Positions 1 through 11,093 of a stretch of 64,000 bases of DNA are shown in pieces; the stretch's first letter is position 1; each line of letters starts with the position of its first letter. The stretch lies in NCBI GenBank assembly GCA_014529385.2, contig CM043966.1, positions 141,162,211 through 141,226,210 on the forward strand, in the 5' to 3' direction. The stretch is from Adiantum capillus-veneris. Lineage: Eukaryota; Streptophyta; Polypodiopsida; Polypodiales; Pteridaceae. A program made the position numbers and the translations under genes. The notes under the pieces are model-generated. The model ran no database searches, was not told the origin of the DNA, and saw nothing but the letters and a program-made list of their open reading frames with translations.

Positions 1-28
1 GGATACTTACACATTTGGTAGAGCCTAA

Positions 29-66
<38 letters not shown>

Positions 67-280
67 GCCATTTCAAGTTGCCATCTTGGGCATTGGTAGG
101 CCGGTTGTGATGTCTCTGGCGATTGGACTTCCTAAGTGAATGGCCACTGGCATCTATGGTAGTCTACACTGAGCATTGTCTGTAGCATGTTGGATGCATG
201 CAATACTTCTGCTTGATACATGGAACCCTTGAATCGGCTTCAATTTTCAAGTTCCGACCCACTTTGGCACTTTTTGTGGC
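1..280. repeat. AT/GC-mixed unique sequence with a (CT)n tract
   Basis: The only structure seen is an uninterrupted (CT)n microsatellite at 32-63. I see no coding signal on either strand. Confidence 0.7.
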
Positions 281-487
281 CAGTGTTAGAAAAAAACCAA
301 GGTCCAATGTATTTTAACTGGCTGCAATTGTAAAATCTCGGCTATATTTTGAGGTTACAAGAAAACCCATAAATTTACATAAATTTTTGTGTAATTAAAG
401 ACCAAAGATTCAAATTTTGACTTTAAAAGCGGAAGAATTTCAAGTGTGCCCTTATTTTCACCGGTTAGGGAAAAATGTATTTTTCTA
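281..487 (+). repeat. Dispersed repeat, copy 1 (about 205 bp)
   Basis: From CAGTGTTA at 281 to TTTTTCTA near 487 this segment aligns along its length with 30599-30814. Both copies contain TCCAATGTATTTTAAC, GTGTAATTA, TAGAATTTCAAGT-type and AATGTATTTTTCTA blocks in the same order and strand. Sequence on both sides differs, so the shared unit is about 200 bp. No terminal inverted repeats or coding frame are visible. It could be a SINE, a LINE 5' fragment or part of a leader; I cannot tell which. Confidence 0.7.
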
Positions 488-543
488 TCTTTGCCCGTAG
501 CTCCCATATGCCCAACAGGGTCTGATGAAAGTCCTTGGCATGT

Positions 544-550
<7 letters not shown>

Positions 551-593
<43 letters not shown>
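551..593 (+). repeat. (GA)n microsatellite
   Basis: Pure GA dinucleotide run of 43 nt. Open frames crossing it encode only Arg-Glu or Ser-Leu repeats and are not genes. Confidence 0.95.
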
Positions 594-594
<1 letters not shown>

Positions 595-900
595 CCTCGT
601 AGAGACTAACGCAGATGGAAGCGATAACCACATAGTAAAGGTAACAAAATTCCCAGTTGAGAAAAGCTATTGGCAATTGCTTGCACGTAGCTCAGAACTC
701 GTTCGTGAAACGAAGCAATCAAAAATGTCAGTGCATGCCTAAGAGAAAGAGAAAGCTGGGAGCCCTATGGATGTGGAGAGAGAGGTTCTCTTGGAGAGTT
801 GCAAGTTGATAAGCTCTCTCATAGCTCTCTAAGCCTCTCTTCTCCATGTGTCTCTACATATAGGTCTCCATATCTTTGACGCAGTCTCAGTCGCAGTTGA

Positions 901-904
<4 letters not shown>

Positions 905-942
<38 letters not shown>
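905..942 (+). repeat. (CT)n microsatellite
   Basis: Pure CT run of 38 nt. Confidence 0.95.
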
Positions 943-944
<2 letters not shown>

Positions 945-1024
945 TCTTCAAATTCTACATTGTTCTGCATTAAATTGAACAAGCCGGGCAGTGCGGGCAC
1001 CATAGGTCATACTTTTACTTGTCT

Positions 1025-1028
<4 letters not shown>

Positions 1029-1112
<84 letters not shown>
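1029..1112 (+). repeat. Compound (GT)n(GA)n microsatellite
   Basis: GT repeats at 1029-1076 switch directly to GA repeats at 1077-1112. Confidence 0.95.
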
Positions 1113-1114
<2 letters not shown>

Positions 1115-1230
1115 ATAGCAATGGCGATCGCGTCTCATCCTCTATAAAGATATGCAGAGAAAAGAACAGGATCACTGTCACCAATCGCCCAAGAGCCTGG
1201 ATTGCAGATGTTACCTACGCAGTCCGTAGG

Positions 1231-1231
<1 letters not shown>

Positions 1232-1292
<61 letters not shown>

Positions 1293-1334
1293 TGTGTGTG
1301 TTTTGATTCAGGCACCCTCTCTCTCTCTCTCTCT
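1232..1334 (+). repeat. (TA)n, (TG)n and (CT)n microsatellite cluster
   Basis: TA repeat at 1232-1289, then TG at 1290-1301, then CT at about 1317-1334 after a 15-nt break. Confidence 0.9.
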
Positions 1335-1494
1335 CCCCGTACGTGAACTACCGTGCAGGCGGGCAAGAGCTCCTAATTCCTCAGAAACAGTGAGAGGCTC
1401 TTCAGAGAACACATCGAGGGAAGTGCCGATGGCGCAAATCGAACCATGTGCATTCCCTGAATTCGGGACTCCGTAATAGAGTAAATAGATGAAT

Positions 1495-1574
1495 AACATC
1501 ATGAGCTTCTGCTCGAGAGGCACCGCATACCTAGCTAGGTATGTGATGGCTCCCTCACAGAAGCTCATGATGTT
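1495..1574. other. 80-nt fold-back, miRNA-precursor-like hairpin
   Basis: The two arms pair around a centre at 1534/1535. The outer 17 nt (AACATCATGAGCTTCTG, 1495-1511) are perfectly complementary to 1558-1574, the central CTAGCTAG region closes the loop, and the middle of the stem has scattered mismatches. Pairing stops abruptly outside 1495 and 1574. The size and the mostly paired imperfect stem fit a plant miRNA precursor, but a short MITE remnant would look the same. The 3' arm contains CTCCCTCA, which recalls the start of miR477, but the rest does not match well enough to name it. Confidence 0.55.
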
Positions 1575-1964
1575 GAGGTAAGTCACAATGTGGGAATTAC
1601 CAACAGGGCTTGGGAAACATTTTTTGTGGACCTAGCTTTGGAGCCTTTTCACACCCATATGAGCAGGCTAACTCTAAATTTGAGAGGGATAATCACACTA
1701 AAAATCTCATATTATAACTAAAAAATCCATAATTTGAACCGGCTTGAGAACCTTCTTGCCCAAATTGGAGCCAGCCATTTTTCATTTTGAACAAGCTTTG
1801 GATAAAGCGAACCTATCTTGTCCCGAGCCTTGATTACCAATGGCCTATCCAAGGGGACACATAGAACCTCATGTTAGAATAGCCTATGCTAACATAACTC
1901 TTATATAATCATTGACACATTTGACATACATGTCGACCAAGGCAGAGGCACCCCCTCGTCACTA
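1575..1964. other. No recognisable feature
   Basis: AT-rich intergenic sequence. No long frame, repeat or RNA gene was recognised on either strand. Confidence 0.5.
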
Positions 1965-2050
1965 TCTCACACGGGTCCAGCCAGGAGGGATCGAGGGTCC
2001 AAATTTGGGCGAACTGAATTTATTTGATCTCAGCCGTCCCATCACACACT

Positions 2051-2104
2051 GAACTAGGGGGTGAACTCGGGGCAAAAATGGCGCCCCGAGTTCACCTCTA
2101 GTTC
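2051..2104. repeat. Hairpin in first tandem unit
   Basis: GAACTAGGGGGTGAACTCGG near 2051 pairs with the complement running to GAGTTCACCTCTAGTTC ending at 2104, around a short AAAAATG loop. The stem is about 22-23 bp with one or two mismatches. Confidence 0.85.
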
Positions 2105-2261
2105 AACCCGAGTTCACTCGCCTCGCGGGTTGTGGGTCGAACCTGACCTCTCGGTTGTCACACGAATGCCCTACCATCACGCGAGGTCCCGCCAGGAGGG
2201 ATCAAGGGTCCAAATTTGGGCAAGCCGAGTGGCTTTTATCTCAGCCATCCCATCACGCGGT

Positions 2262-2316
2262 GAACTAGGGGGGTGAGCTCGGGGCAAAAATGGCGTCCCG
2301 AGTTCACCCCTAGTTC
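2262..2316. repeat. Hairpin in second tandem unit
   Basis: Same stem-loop as at 2051-2104: GAACTAGGGGGGTGAGCTCG pairs with GAGTTCACCCCTAGTTC around AAAAATGG. The third unit has lost the left arm. Confidence 0.85.
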
Positions 2317-3461
2317 AACCCGACTTCACTCGCCTCGCGGGTTGTGGGTCAAACCCAAGACCTCTTAGTTGTCACACGAATGCCCTACCATCATGTTGGC
2401 GTGTGTCGTTGTCCGTGTTGGCATGGCACATGATCACATTCTAGTTTACCCACCCCTAGTTCACCCATAGTTCACCGCATAGTTCAACCCGAGTTCACTC
2501 GCATCGCGGGTTGTGGGTCAAACCCAAGACCTCTTGGTTGTCACACAAATGCCCTACCATCATGTTAGCGTGTGTCGTTGTCCGTGTTGTCATGGAACAT
2601 GATCACATTCTAGTTTACCCACCCCTAGTGCACCCATAGTTCACCCCCAGTTCAGCGCATGATCCAACGTTTGAGATCAAAGCCACCTCACCCCCTCAAA
2701 TTTGGGCCCTAGATCCCCTCTAAGCCATATGGTCGTGCCATATAGTGACGAGGGTGCCAGCCACGATGTTTTCTTTCAACAAACCCTGAATAACAATATC
2801 ATCATGAATTCTTTTGCCTACATCTGCATCTTGTGTAATGCCACATGCCTTCAAGGTGTAAGTGCACGTGATTGCATTCGGAGAGATGCCCTCTCTCTGC
2901 ATTTTCTCAAAACAACCTAGAGCTTCCTAATCCTAATCATGTTGGACATATCATGCAATCAATGCACTCCATGAGGCAACATTGCAGACAGGAAGCTCGT
3001 CAAGGACCGCATGGCACTTGACACACATAGTGACTAACATGTTGGTGTATCACATTTGGCATACATGTCGACCAAGGTAGTGCCAAGCACGACTTTTTCC
3101 CCTGGCTAACAATATTATCATGAATTCTTTTGTCAATATCAGCATCTTGTGTAATGCCACATGCCTTCAAGGTGCAAGTGTACGTGATTGCATTTGGAGA
3201 CATGCCCTCTCTCTCCATCTGCTAAAAAACAGCCATCTGCTGACCTCAGTTGACCCTTGCCTTCAGGATGCAAGCATATGTGATTACATCTAGAGAGACA
3301 CCCTCACTTCCCATCCACCAAAAATAGCTCAAAGCTTCTTGGCTCTACGCAAGTGGGCATATCTTGCAACCAATACATTCCAAGAGACGACATCCCGAAC
3401 AAGATGCTCCCGAAGCATTTTTTTGCTTTATGAGGTACACAACATCTGGTGTAAATGTTGA

Positions 3462-3683
3462 TCAAGGGTCAAGCACAACGTTTTCTTTCAACAACCCCTG
3501 AATAACAATATCATAGTAGATTCTTTTGCCCATATCAGCATCTTGTGTAATGCCACATGCTTTCAAGGTGCAAGTGTATGTGATTGCATTTGGAGAGATG
3601 TCCTCTCTTTGTATCCGCTCAAAATAGCCTAGAGCTTCTTGACCTAACCCGGTTGGACATATCCTACAATTAATGCACTCCAT
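3462..3683 (-). pseudogene. PPR fragment
   Basis: The open segment reads GLGQEALGYFERIQREDISP, then NAITYTCTLKACGITQDADM and GKRIYYDIVIQGLLKENVV. It is one full PPR module plus the start of the next. Flanking modules at 3000-3218 and 2720-2902 repeat the same text with further losses. Confidence 0.75.
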
Positions 3684-4139
3684 GAGGCAACATTGTGGAT
3701 AGGAAGCTCGTCGAGGACTGCACTACACTTGACATACATATTGACAGAAGTGTAGCACATTTGGCATGCATGTCGACCAAAGTAGTGCCAAGCACGACGT
3801 TTTCTTTCAACAACCTCTAACTAGCAATATTATAGTGAACTCTTTTGCCTATATTAGCATTTTTTTGTAAATGCCACATGCCTTCAAGGTGCAAGTGTAC
3901 ATGATTTCATTGGAGAGATGTCCTCTCTCTGCATCTGATGAAAACAACCCATCCGTTTCCTAACCTCAGTTGACCCTTGCCTTCAAGATGCAAGTGTATG
4001 TGTATGTGATTGCATCTAGAGAGACACCCTCGCTTCACATCATCGAAAACAGCCGAGAGCTTCTTGGTCTTGCCTAAGTTGGGAGCCAAGTCGCATCCCC
4101 TCTATCCAATAACAAAAAATATTCTCAGTCATATTTGGC

Positions 4140-4487
4140 TTACATGTTGACCAAGGCAGTGCCAAGCATGACATTTTCTTTCAACAACCCTTGACTAACA
4201 AGATCATGGTGAATTGTTTTGCCAATATCTGCATCTTGTGTAATGCCACATGCCTTCAAGGTGCAAGTGCATGTGATTGCATTTGGAGAGATGCCCTCTC
4301 TCTGCATCTGCTGAAATAGCCCATTCGCTTTCTGAACCCGACCCTTGCCTTCAAGATGTAAGCATACGTGATTGCATCTGGAGAGACACCCTTGCTTCGC
4401 ATCCATCGAAAACAGCCCAGAGCTTCTTGGCCCCACCCACGTTGGGCATATCCAAGAATTTGTGCATTCCAATGTATGTGATTGCAT
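4140..4487 (-). pseudogene. PPR fragment with internal frame change
   Basis: The C-terminal half reads GISPNAITCTCTLKACGI, DADIGKTIHHDLV and GLLKENVMLGTALVNM, all standard PPR text. The N-terminal half is the same kind of sequence read in a wrong frame (RCNHVCLHLEGKG corresponds to PNAITYAYILK-type residues). One frameshift therefore joins two modules. Confidence 0.75.
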
Positions 4488-5051
4488 TTAGAGAGACTCC
4501 CTCTCTCTACATGGGATCAAAACAACCTAGAGCTTCTTGACCCTGACCCTGACCCTGCTGGAAATATCATGCAATCAATGCACCCCATGAGGCAACATTG
4601 TGGACAGGAAGCTTGTCAAGGGTTTCATTGCACTTGACATACATAACGACTAATGTGCTTTATACGGTGCACCATATTTGGCATACATGTCAACCAAGGC
4701 AATGCCAAGCACGATGTTTTCTTTCAACAACCCCTAACTAACAATATTATATTGAATTCTTTTGCCCATATCAACATCTTGTCTAATGCCACATGCCTTC
4801 AAGGTGCAAGTGTTCGTGATTGCATTTGGAGAGATGCCCTCTCTCTCCATTGCTTAAAACAAACCATCCACTTCGTGACCTCAGTTGACCCTTGCCTTCA
4901 GGATGCAAGCATATGTGATTGCATTTAGAGAGACACCCTCGCTTCCCATCATTCAAAAACAGCCCACGGCTTCTTGCCCATACCCAAGTTACACATCTTG
5001 CAATCAATGCATTCCAAGAGACAACATGCTCCTTAAGCACTTTTTTGTGCT

Positions 5052-5309
5052 TTATGAGGTGGGGAGGTGCACCACATCTTGTATACATGTCAACCAATGG
5101 GCAAGATTGATATTTTCTTTCAACAACCCTTGAATAACAATATCATGGTGAATTCTTTTGCCCATATCAACATCTTCTGTAATGCCACATGCTTTCAAGA
5201 TGCAAGTGTATGTGATTGCATTTGGAGAGATGTCCTCTTTCTGTAGTATCCACTCAAAACAACCTAGAGCTTCTTGACCTTGACCATGTTGGACATATCT
5301 TGCTACCAA
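5052..5309 (-). pseudogene. PPR fragment, longest uninterrupted block
   Basis: This 85-codon open segment reads VARYVQHGQGQEALGCF, then DISPNAITYTCILKACGI, then DMGKRIHHDIV and GLLKEN. These are two consecutive PPR helix-pair motifs in L/S order. Upstream in the same frame (to 5387) lies LVNMYVK-stop-G followed by DNVASWSALV, so the segment continues to the element A insertion point. It is the best-preserved piece of the broken array and is too short to act alone. Confidence 0.8.
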
Positions 5310-5382
5310 TGCACTCCATGAGGCAACATTGTCGAATGGAAGCTCATCAAGGAACGCACCTCACTTGACGTACATATTGACT

Positions 5383-5387
5383 AACGT
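5383..5387. repeat. Target-site duplication AACGT (left) of element A
   Basis: AACGT directly precedes the TGTCAAG start of the left LTR and recurs at 13454-13458 directly after the right LTR. Confidence 0.8.
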
Positions 5388-6415
5388 TGTCAAGAAGTGC
5401 GGAGTGCGGCTAGGAAAGCACCAGGCCTCTGATTGTGAGAGTTTGCAGCAAAATCAAGCAAGTCGTAGAAGATTTGAGGCTAAAAACACACTCAAAAAGT
5501 CCAGCCATGAAATCTTCTCTTTGAAAAAGAACCAAGATCAACTCAAAACTCTTGTGTGTATGATGATTTGGTGTAGCCTCGCTTCCAACTATATAGTTGC
5601 AGTGCTCTTATGCCCTGATAAAAACCCTATACAAACGCTTCAATTCTCTGTTGTAGCCATTTCATGGAAGCTTCAAAACTTCATTATACATTCCCAAGTA
5701 GGTACTTGAAGAGGGGAAAGACTAATCGGTGGCCTCACAGCCTCGATTACTGGGTTGGAACAACACGGGACTGCACTAGTATACCACAGGTGCAGGCTTT
5801 GTATCCCTTCACAAAGGAGCTTAAGGTGCTTATCTTGATGTTCTAAAATGTTTCCTCTTCTCTTATTCACATCATTGTGAGTGATGTGGCATTTTGAGCC
5901 ATTTTTTAATCAATTTTGGGTCAGTTTTGACCATTTTATGACCATTTTTAGCCCAAAAATGCCCTTTTTGGCCCGTAAAAAGCCCAAACGAGCTAAGAAA
6001 AATCCCTAAAATTATGGAAAATTCCCACTGGGCTTAAATTTCAACTTGAACCTCATTTTACCACGTGCAAAGCACTCTGGATTCATCTCTTCCGCCTGCA
6101 CATGAAACCTGCTATTTTTGGCCGAGATTGCCCGCATTGAACTTTATAGGCAAAACGAGCGTGCCACTTCGATACACTTGACAGTTGTACACTTCTAAAG
6201 AAAAATGGGCATATATTTATGTGAAAAAAATGCCATAGTGCCATGTCTAGGGCCTTGTTGTCCTTGTAAGGTATATACAGAGCTGCAACCATGGCATCTA
6301 TTTTAGTGTATATCACACTATGTACATTATAGCATTTGGTCCCACATAACAAAAGCATTGAGAGTGAGGTACATATTTTAGTTTCACATTATGCACGTGC
6401 CACGGCACGATGTCA
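5388..6415 (-). repeat. Element A 3' LTR (left)
   Basis: Starts TGTCAAGAAGTGCGG and ends CGATGTCA next to a purine tract read on the minus strand. It aligns over its whole length with 12439-13453. Confidence 0.9.
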
Positions 6416-6430
6416 ACCCTCTCTAAACCT
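6416..6430 (-). other. Candidate polypurine tract of element A
   Basis: The minus strand reads GGTTTAGAGAGGGT immediately before the TGACATCG start of the 3' LTR, the position expected for plus-strand priming. Confidence 0.45.
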
Positions 6431-6550
6431 GCACATCCTCCAACATATGCCACACATATCTTTTGGAGGTTCAGTCTTCATTTAAGTCAACATATATATC
6501 AATTTCGTCATCACTTGCAACAAAGTCCACTGCATCATCATTTGTTTCTT

Positions 6551-8092
6551 CTACTTCATCCATAACAGAGCCTTCATGTTGACTTCGTTATGAAACAAAG
6601 GGCTCTGTATCCCCTCTTCTTTTGAACAATTAATTCTTTTCCCTGCAATGGGAATCTTCATTTCTGTCCCATCCAACTCATGCAAGGTATAAGTTGCATT
6701 CCCGTGTACATGCTTAACCACATAAGGACCAAACCATCTCTTTGAAAGATTTCTTATTGTTGAATGTTGGTTATCAAGACTACTGTCATACACAAACACC
6801 CAATCACCTTCCTCAATAGCTCTAGGTCTGAGCTTATGCCTTTTACCAAATCTGTCCTTATTCTTCAACCTTGCATCTTTTAATCATGCTACTACAATCT
6901 CAATATCTTGAGTTCTTCTTTCTGATTGTTGTATACGCAAAGCAAGAAGGTCTTCCCTACTCATTCCAACTTCCCAAGGCAATACATTCCATGTGGGAAT
7001 TATATCCTCAATTGGCATTATAAATTTCTGACCATACATCAATTCAAAAGGCATATAACCAGTAACTAAGCTATGAGTTGTACGATCATCCCATAAAGCA
7101 TAAGGCAATAACCTAGGCCACTCTCCCATGCAGGACTTGGCCAAAGATTTAAGGATAGGAGGATGCCCACATTTTGGTTTACCATTCCCTTCAAGATTGT
7201 ATGCAGTAGTGAGAGCGAGTTTAATGCCCAATCTAGAGAAAAACTCCTTGGCTTGTCAGCATCCAACTCACCTCTATCAGCTATTATTTTCCCAACACAG
7301 CTATAGTGGCTAATCACATCGTCTAAGAGGAACTTACATATCCCTTCTGTGCTTTTTGTTCTTAAAGCACGGCCTTCAACCTGGTTGGTCAAATTTTCTC
7401 GTGCAAGCACTAAGTATCTCATTTTCCATAAGCCCAAAGGTATTCTAACCAAATCTACTACCCACTTATAGTGCATAGCCAGAGGGTATGTAGGGTGCAA
7501 CCCATCACAATGACGTACATTTGAATACATTTGGCACGTTTCACAAGAATCCACAAAATGAGATACATCTTTATACATACCTTTCCACCAATACCTCTCT
7601 TTGATTTTAGTAAAGGTGGCCCATACACCTCTATGTCCAGCATAAAGACTCTCATGAAACTTTTTCATAAGCTCATTTTGAGCGTCCTTATCATTCACGA
7701 CTCTCAACGGCATTCTATTACTTTGTTTTGGCCGCTTCCATAACTTTCAAAAATTATCCATAGGCCTTTCTCCCTATCCTTTTGAACTCTTGATCGGTCC
7801 ACCCTTCTTGACTTGTCAAAGTGCTCAGATAGCGTCGAATGAGCAACCAGTCACCTTGATATAGGTCCTCTGTAAATGACTCAAGTGCATTTGACACGCA
7901 AATATGATCACCCTTGGCATGAGAGATACTATAGAACCTTGTGCCTACATCATCGCCCTCGACAACCATGTCTTCTTCATTTTCATACCTTGCTCTTGAA
8001 AGCATATCCGCAACTGGATTATCTTTCCCTACAATATGCTTAAATTCTGGATTTAAGGACTTTATGTAGGTAATCCATCTCAACCGTAGCAA
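6551..8092 (-). pseudogene. Element A integrase and RNase H tail, broken pol
   Basis: Read right to left: 7754-8092 gives the end of RNase H (RWITYIKSLNPEFKHIVGK, NPVADMLSR). 7066-7713 gives the integrase zinc-binding part (H-x6-H ... CETCQ) and core, with D in VVDLV and D in IIADRGELDA. A frame change near 7200-7230 leads to 6884-7231, where NLEGNGKPKCGH carries the expected catalytic Glu and ELMYGQKFIMPIED follows. 6551-6868 holds the C-terminal GPY/F module (RWFGPYVVKHVHG). Integrase would insert the cDNA in the nucleus. Three frames are used, so no continuous protein can be made. Confidence 0.85.
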
Positions 8093-9845
8093 TGTCTAGA
8101 CTTGAGAAGCTTGTTATCATTCCAAGAAGGGGTAGACAATTAGTCTCCACTATTACATTTTCTTCTATTAGATACTCTTTATCACATTTCAAAGCTGTGA
8201 CTACTCCCCATAACTCTCTTTTTACTTGTGGATAGCTGCATTGACGAGCACTTAGGACTTTTGCTCCAAATCTCATCACATATCGCTTGCCATTATCATC
8301 ATCTTGCCCAATCGCCCATCCAATTCCTGTGGGGCTAGTATCCACTGTCATAATTACATGTCTTTCACATTCATAGTTTACTTTCCTCAAAGTTGGAGAC
8401 ATAAGCAACAACTTCTTTAGTTTTCTCATGGCATGGGTATGCATTTCTTCCCATTGAAACTTTTGGATCTTTCTCAAAAGTTGATACAAAGGCTCTGCTA
8501 CATGTGCATAATGCGAAATCCAGATAACATAAAACGTGGATGCACCCAAAAACCTTCGAACCTCAGTGACATTTATACATTTCTCTTTCATTCTCTAAAT
8601 TACATCAATCTTTGCAGGACAAGGCCTTCTACCATATGGCCCACACATATCCCCCACAACACGAACTTCATTCACACCAAACATTGACTTTTGCCCAGAC
8701 AATGTAAGGTTCACTTCTTCCAACCTTGACAAGATCTTATCACAATCATTGATATGGTTTTCCACATACTTGTGGCACCCCCTCGAGTCTAGAGCCACAT
8801 CTATATCACTTACATCGCATCCTTTGATTGGCACATCATCAAGGAAAGGCATTGTAAATTGAGGTATGAAGTCATGTAGGACTTTGTTCATACCATTCAT
8901 CATATGTGCCACTAAATTAGTTGCTCCCTAAAGTAAGGTGCACATCCTTACCAAGCCCAAAGGTGTCCTCATGGTAGTCAGGTCCCTGCTTTCCATTGCT
9001 AGCTGGAATTGATCATACCCTGAGTACAAATCTCCCATAGAATATATTGCCCTGCCTGCAAATGCCTTTGCAAATTCATCTACAATTGGCCCTGTACCCA
9101 CATTTCTAATTGTAACCTTGTTGACGGGTTGCATATCCTAGATAAAGCATAAAGAACCATTTTTCTTCGGAGTTGTGAACCACCTGTTTGAATATGGAGC
9201 ACAAGAAGGCTCCAAAATACCCATCTTGATCTTTTCATTAAGCAACTCAACGAGTTTTGGCAAATGAGCCTTTGGAATTGGAATAGGCCTCAAGTTCCAA
9301 GGTACATGAGGGACAGTGAAGATCACCATAGGAGCAACAATGGATGGATCAACGCACCCTATCTCATGAGTCTCAAATGCAAAAGCTTTTCCGTGTTTAG
9401 CAAGCATGTCTTCAAAGCATATTATTTCAGCTTTTGTCAAACTGTCCTCGTAACCAACCTTTAGCTCCTTTAAAGAATCCTGCGTGAACTTGTGTCCAAT
9501 CTTGCTTGGGTCACGAAGGCTAGGTGCAAAGCAGCTTGTTCCATCTTTGGGTAGAGGTAATGCCACTGGTTTCACTTTCTTTGCCACAGACTTATACTTA
9601 GTATCCTCTCGCATATCCACACCTTGAGCATTCTCAAAATCCTCAATAACTTCGTACATTTCTATGAAGCATATTTTCACAACCTCATTTTGAACACACA
9701 AATTCCAATCCACTAAAGACTCCAAGTCTTGCATGGTATCCACAAACGAGCACTCATCAAACACACCTGCAATGCATTCATCATCTTCTAGCAAACCATT
9801 CATATTCAGACTTCTTTGTACACTATTTACATGTTTGTCATTCAC
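8040..9845 (-). pseudogene. Element A reverse transcriptase and RNase H, broken pol
   Basis: One reading frame is interrupted by in-frame stops near 9135, 8925 and 8592. Blocks in order: PIPKAHLPKLVELLNEKIKM, FTTPKKNGSLCFI, MQPVNKVTIRNVG, YSMGDLYSGYDQFQL, TMRTPLGLVRM, then PFLDDVPIKGC. The catalytic centre is therefore F-L-D-D rather than the usual Y-V/I-D-D. RNase H follows with VDTSPTGIGWAIGQ, SARQCSYPQVKRELWGV and VETNCLPLLGM. The enzyme would copy element RNA into cDNA inside the Gag particle. The same family recurs at 44195-48085, where PFIDDFPIKGC is found, so F at the first position is family-typical. Confidence 0.88.
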
Positions 9846-9980
9846 CTCGCTTTAAGTCCTCACACTTTGTAAAAGCAATAGATCCATGGTCTGTTAATCC
9901 TACAAACCCTGTAGAAAAAATCTCTTCTGCATATACATCATGCGAGAAAATTTCCCTTCCTGTACCACTGCAATCCCGCT

Positions 9981-11093
9981 CTACAATGGTGCATGGCAAA
10001 ACCCCCTCATATCCCTGTAGTCCTTGAATTCTTTGTTTGTTTTTGGCAAGGGCTGCACTCTGAGACTTTCATGGTTCCTTTCATGGTCCACACAAACAGT
10101 AAGGAATTGGACCGCATGCTTCCCATCCCTGCTCCTTATCCTAGCATAAGCTGACCCGTCGTCCATCACCTTTATTTCCATACAAGTGGTAGTTATGTAT
10201 GGCTGCCCAAGGATAAGAGGGTATGTAGACATCTCCTGTACAAAGAAATTTTGGTCATCTTTCACATCCCCTATAGTCACCCTTACATTCAGACAAGCTC
10301 CATACAACTCTCCTGATGATTTGTTTGCTACACGGATCATCCATCCATGATTTATATCAATTGGAAATTTTCCTTTTTGATATAAACTCTTTGACATAAG
10401 ATTAATTTCTGACCCATGATCTATCAACGCAATGTATGGCTCTTCTAAGTCTCCCACTTTCACTAGGGTCTCTGTAGTTGCTCTTGCCCAATGAGTCTTG
10501 GAGTAATAACTCTTGTGAGTGGTCTTGACTTCATCTTCATAATCCAAGAAGTGAACCTGCTTTAATCCTCCCCTAGACTTGTAGCATCCAACAATAGTTT
10601 CATCACCTTGCTCGCCATAGACCTGTACTCCCTGTGCATTTCAAGTCTCTTCTTCACCCTATACATGAATAGATTCAGTAAGAGACCGCAACTTCCTCTT
10701 AATGATATCAATTATCTCTTCATGGAACTCCCTCTTTGCTATTACAAGGACCTCACCCAAGGTAAGTTCCGTCTTACTGTTCAAAATCCTTTCTTCCAAA
10801 ACCTTTTTGAGATCTGTTGCAGCCTCTTTCAGATTGGAGCTTGTAGGCCGGTCCCTTTGGTTCAGCTTTTGTTGTGTCCTTCTTATTTTCTTTAGAGGCT
10901 TCTTGCATAGGCACTTCGGGGACATGCATTTGTTACGGGGAAGCTTATCTGTGTCATTTTTGCCTACACTCCTTGTTGCCGTTTTGAGGCCCTTCATCCC
11001 CATTCTCATGCCTACGTTTCTCTTCAACAACGGCTTCATTGGCTTGATGTTTGAAAATTTAAGCATGCATTGACAAAGAGTCGATAGGGTCAT
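9981..11093 (-). pseudogene. Element A aspartic protease and linker, broken pol
   Basis: Blocks at 10659-11093 and 9981-10547 share a frame, separated by one stop at about 10656. The second block has the retropepsin core YIALIDHGSEINLMS (D-H-G in place of D-T/S-G), MIRVANKSSGELYGAC and the flap-to-C-terminal block YPLILGQPYITTTCMEI. Retropepsins cut the Gag-Pol polyprotein. The His at the second catalytic position is unusual. A frameshift near 9981 joins it to the linker that leads to RT. The first block is basic and lysine-rich with no named domain. Confidence 0.8.

Larger units (their letters stand above)
1965..2670 (+). repeat. Tandem repeat, about 211-bp unit, three partial copies
   Basis: CCAGGAGGGATC recurs at 1981 and 2192 (spacing 211). 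The block CGCNTCGCGGGTTGTGGGTC recurs at 2119, 2331 and 2510 (spacings 212 and 179). Each is followed by ACCTCTNGGTTGTCACAC and TGCCCTACCATCA. The last two copies also share TGTGTCGTTGTCCGTGTTG and CATGATCACATTCTAG. There is no coding frame across the units. Confidence 0.85.
2702..5387 (-). pseudogene. Degenerate PPR-repeat gene array (left part)
   Basis: The minus strand encodes many decayed pentatricopeptide-repeat modules: GISPNAITYTCTLKACGITQ, DADIGKRIHDDIV, GLLKEN-V, LVNMY-KCG and VSWNALIARYVQHGQ-type segments. The best blocks are 5052-5309, 4140-4487, 3462-3683, 3000-3218 and 2720-2902. PPR proteins of this PLS type bind organellar RNA, mostly at editing sites, and work in chloroplasts or mitochondria. 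Here stops and frameshifts interrupt every module: in 4783-5097 and 4140-4487 the PNAIT segment is read one frame off as SKCNHI-type peptide, and near 5370 a stop replaces the Cys of the KCG motif. No start, transit peptide or DYW domain is visible. The modules resemble each other at DNA level, which points to local duplication before decay. The copy continues at 13459-13820 beyond element A. Confidence 0.85.

Noticed and set aside
446-1290. Several open frames on both strands rich in Arg-Glu, Ser-Leu, Val-Cys or Tyr-Ile repeats
   Set aside because: They are direct translations of GA, CT, GT and TA microsatellites with no other domain.
1558-1578. Identification of the hairpin arm as miR477
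   Set aside because: Only about eight leading bases agree; the rest differs, so a name would be a guess.
2119-2560. tRNA-like B-box (GGGTCRAACC) in the tandem units, suggesting a SINE
   Set aside because: The second base does not fit the B-box consensus, and no A-box or poly-A tail was found.
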